The position numbers and the translations under genes were made by a program. Shown one piece after another: positions 61,926 to 64,000 of a stretch of 64,000 nucleotides of DNA; positions within the stretch are counted from its first letter, which is position 1, and every line of letters begins with the position of its first letter. Below the pieces are notes generated by a model. That model did not search any database and had not been told where the DNA came from. It saw nothing but the letters and a program-made list of their open reading frames with translations. Origin of the DNA: Cellulomonas cellasea (lineage in GTDB: Bacteria; Actinomycetota; Actinomycetes; Actinomycetales; Cellulomonadaceae); contig NZ_JAUDBQ010000018.1 of NCBI RefSeq assembly GCF_030372105.1, positions 1 through 64,000 of the forward strand. The letters are read 5' to 3'.

Positions 61926-62840
61926 ATGACGCGTCGACACCGGCAGCGCCTCGGGCAACGCCTCGCCCGAGGCGTGGGGGCCGGGCTCGCCGTGCTCGCG
62001 GTGCTCGCCGCCGGGATCGTCGTCGTGGTGCTGGTGCTGGTGCGGTCGGAGCCGCCCGAGGTGACCGCTGAGCGGTGCGCCGTCGAGATCGACGGCGCGA
62101 CGTGGGTCCTCAGCCCCGAGCAGGCGGGCAACGCGGCGCTGCTCTCGGCCACAGCCATCCGCCGCGGGCTGCCCGCCCGCGCCGTGACGATCGCCATCGC
62201 GACGGCCCTGCAGGAGTCGCGCCTGATCAACATCGACTACGGCGACCGCGACTCGGTGGGCCTCTTCCAGCAGCGCCCGTCACAGGGCTGGGGCACCGTC
62301 GAGCAGATCATGGACCCGGTGTACTCGACGAACGCCTTCTACGACGGCCTCGTCAAGGTGCAGGGCTACGAGCAGCTGCCCATCACCGAGGCGGCGCAGG
62401 CCGTGCAGCGCTCCGGCTTCCCCGACGCGTACGCCCAGCATGAGGGCCGCTCGCGGGCCTGGGCCTCGGCGCTCACCGGGTTCTCCCCCGGCACGCTCAC
62501 CTGCGTGCTGCGCGAGCCCACCGGCGCGGGCTCGGCAGAGGCGTTCACCGCGCGCGTGGAGCGCGACTACGGCACGCTCCCGTCCTCGTCGTCCGTGGGC
62601 GAGGACGGGTCCACCACTGTGGCGGTCGACACCACCCCGCTCGCCCAAGGCGCCGAGGCCGAGCAGGAGCGGTTCGCCTGGGCCTTCGCCCAGTGGTCCG
62701 TGGCAGTAGCCGCCGAGCAGCAGATCACCCGGGTGTCCGTGAACGCCGAGACCTGGTCGCGGGACACCGGCGCCTGGGCGCCATCGGGCCGGGCGCTGCC
62801 CACCGGCGAGGTCCGCGTGACCCTCGCCGGTGAGGGCTGA
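61926..62840 (+). CDS. Membrane-anchored lysozyme-like protein
   Basis: A 304-residue protein with a basic N-terminus, one membrane helix at ~19-40 and an outer domain. IATALQE97SRLINIDYGDRDSVGLFQQRPSQGWGT resembles the lytic transglycosylase/lysozyme-like fold, with a candidate catalytic Glu followed by the G-L-F-Q-Q segment. A second region of ~100 residues follows, ending in a beta-rich stretch. Related actinobacterial proteins are usually left unnamed. The outer location and the dapD gene 3 bp upstream suggest a role in cell-wall turnover; activity is unproven. Confidence 0.75.
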   Translation: MTRRHRQRLGQRLARGVGAGLAVLAVLAAGIVVVVLVLVRSEPPEVTAERCAVEIDGATWVLSPEQAGNAALLSATAIRRGLPARAVTIAIATALQESRLINIDYGDRDSVGLFQQRPSQGWGTVEQIMDPVYSTNAFYDGLVKVQGYEQLPITEAAQAVQRSGFPDAYAQHEGRSRAWASALTGFSPGTLTCVLREPTGAGSAEAFTARVERDYGTLPSSSSVGEDGSTTVAVDTTPLAQGAEAEQERFAWAFAQWSVAVAAEQQITRVSVNAETWSRDTGAWAPSGRALPTGEVRVTLAGEG

Positions 62841-62842
62841 CC

Positions 62843-64000
<1,158 letters not shown>

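Overview
The window is very GC-rich, densely packed DNA with GC-ending codons, frequent GTG starts, 4-bp ATGA/GTGA gene overlaps and many start codons that sit 6-7 nt behind a TANNNT box. This is actinobacterial. A Pro/Thr linker of the cellulase type on a secreted protein, adhE, an AccD/AccE/AccA acyl-CoA carboxylase set, and the sigE-anti-sigma-htrA / tatB and dapD-dapE-LOG-folP neighbourhoods fit a facultatively anaerobic Micrococcales member close to Cellulomonas. That assignment is an inference from gene content. It is ordinary chromosome: I see no phage, insertion sequence, CRISPR, rRNA or tRNA, and no non-coding stretch over 300 bases apart from the one at 10.58-10.90 kb, which holds a small membrane ORF.

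Layout. 0-13.7 kb holds the 3' end of a secreted zincin-like protein, a DUF2809 membrane protein with polyphosphate kinase 2, mannonate dehydratase, an MscS-type channel, a CPA1 antiporter, adhE behind a short leader ORF, a coiled-coil lipoprotein, a DUF1349 protein, a Bcr/CflA-type exporter and an SRAP protein. 13.7-24.1 kb holds a pH-sensor-type class III adenylate cyclase, then birA facing an acyl-CoA carboxylase locus (beta subunit, an unknown 177-aa protein, epsilon subunit, and further on the biotinylated alpha subunit), interleaved with a DUF885 protein, a VKOR homologue, Maf and a Nudix hydrolase. 24.2-27.6 kb holds a membrane-EEP phosphatase fusion and an LpdA-type quinone reductase. 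27.8-40.9 kb is a nucleoside salvage region: punA, a long phosphosugar mutase, add-deoC, and a leftward operon of a BMP-type lipoprotein, ABC ATPase, two permeases, cdd, deoA and a predicted papain-fold cysteine peptidase. 41-47.3 kb holds an M20 amidohydrolase, manC and sdhCDAB. 47.4-64 kb holds yihY, trpS with a 2'-5' RNA ligase-like protein, tatB, sigE-anti-sigma-htrA, an O-methyltransferase, DUF3117-pepA, a PIG-V-like mannosyltransferase, folP, LOG, dapE facing dapD, a membrane-anchored lysozyme-like protein and most of gltA.

How the genes fit together. The nucleoside block can import nucleosides through the ABC transporter, deaminate them (Cdd, Add), phosphorolyse them (DeoA, PunA), isomerise the pentose 1-phosphate (probably the phosphosugar mutase, as there is no deoB here) and cleave deoxyribose 5-phosphate (DeoC). 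The carboxylase block supplies malonyl- or methylmalonyl-CoA, with BirA attaching biotin. sdhCDAB and gltA are TCA-cycle genes. A CRP/GlxR-like site in front of sdhC and the class III cyclase suggest cAMP control. sigE/anti-sigma/htrA is an envelope stress module. The order dapD-dapE-LOG-folP...DUF3117...O-methyltransferase-sigE-anti-sigma-htrA-tatB parallels the Rv1201c-Rv1224 region of Mycobacterium tuberculosis.

The most useful observations are the adhE leader ORF, the sixteen leaderless-type promoters that also fix start codons, the cysteine peptidase in the nucleoside operon, the unknown gene coupled between accD and accE, the palindromes at 12899 and 21643, and the hairpin between the binding-protein and ATPase genes.
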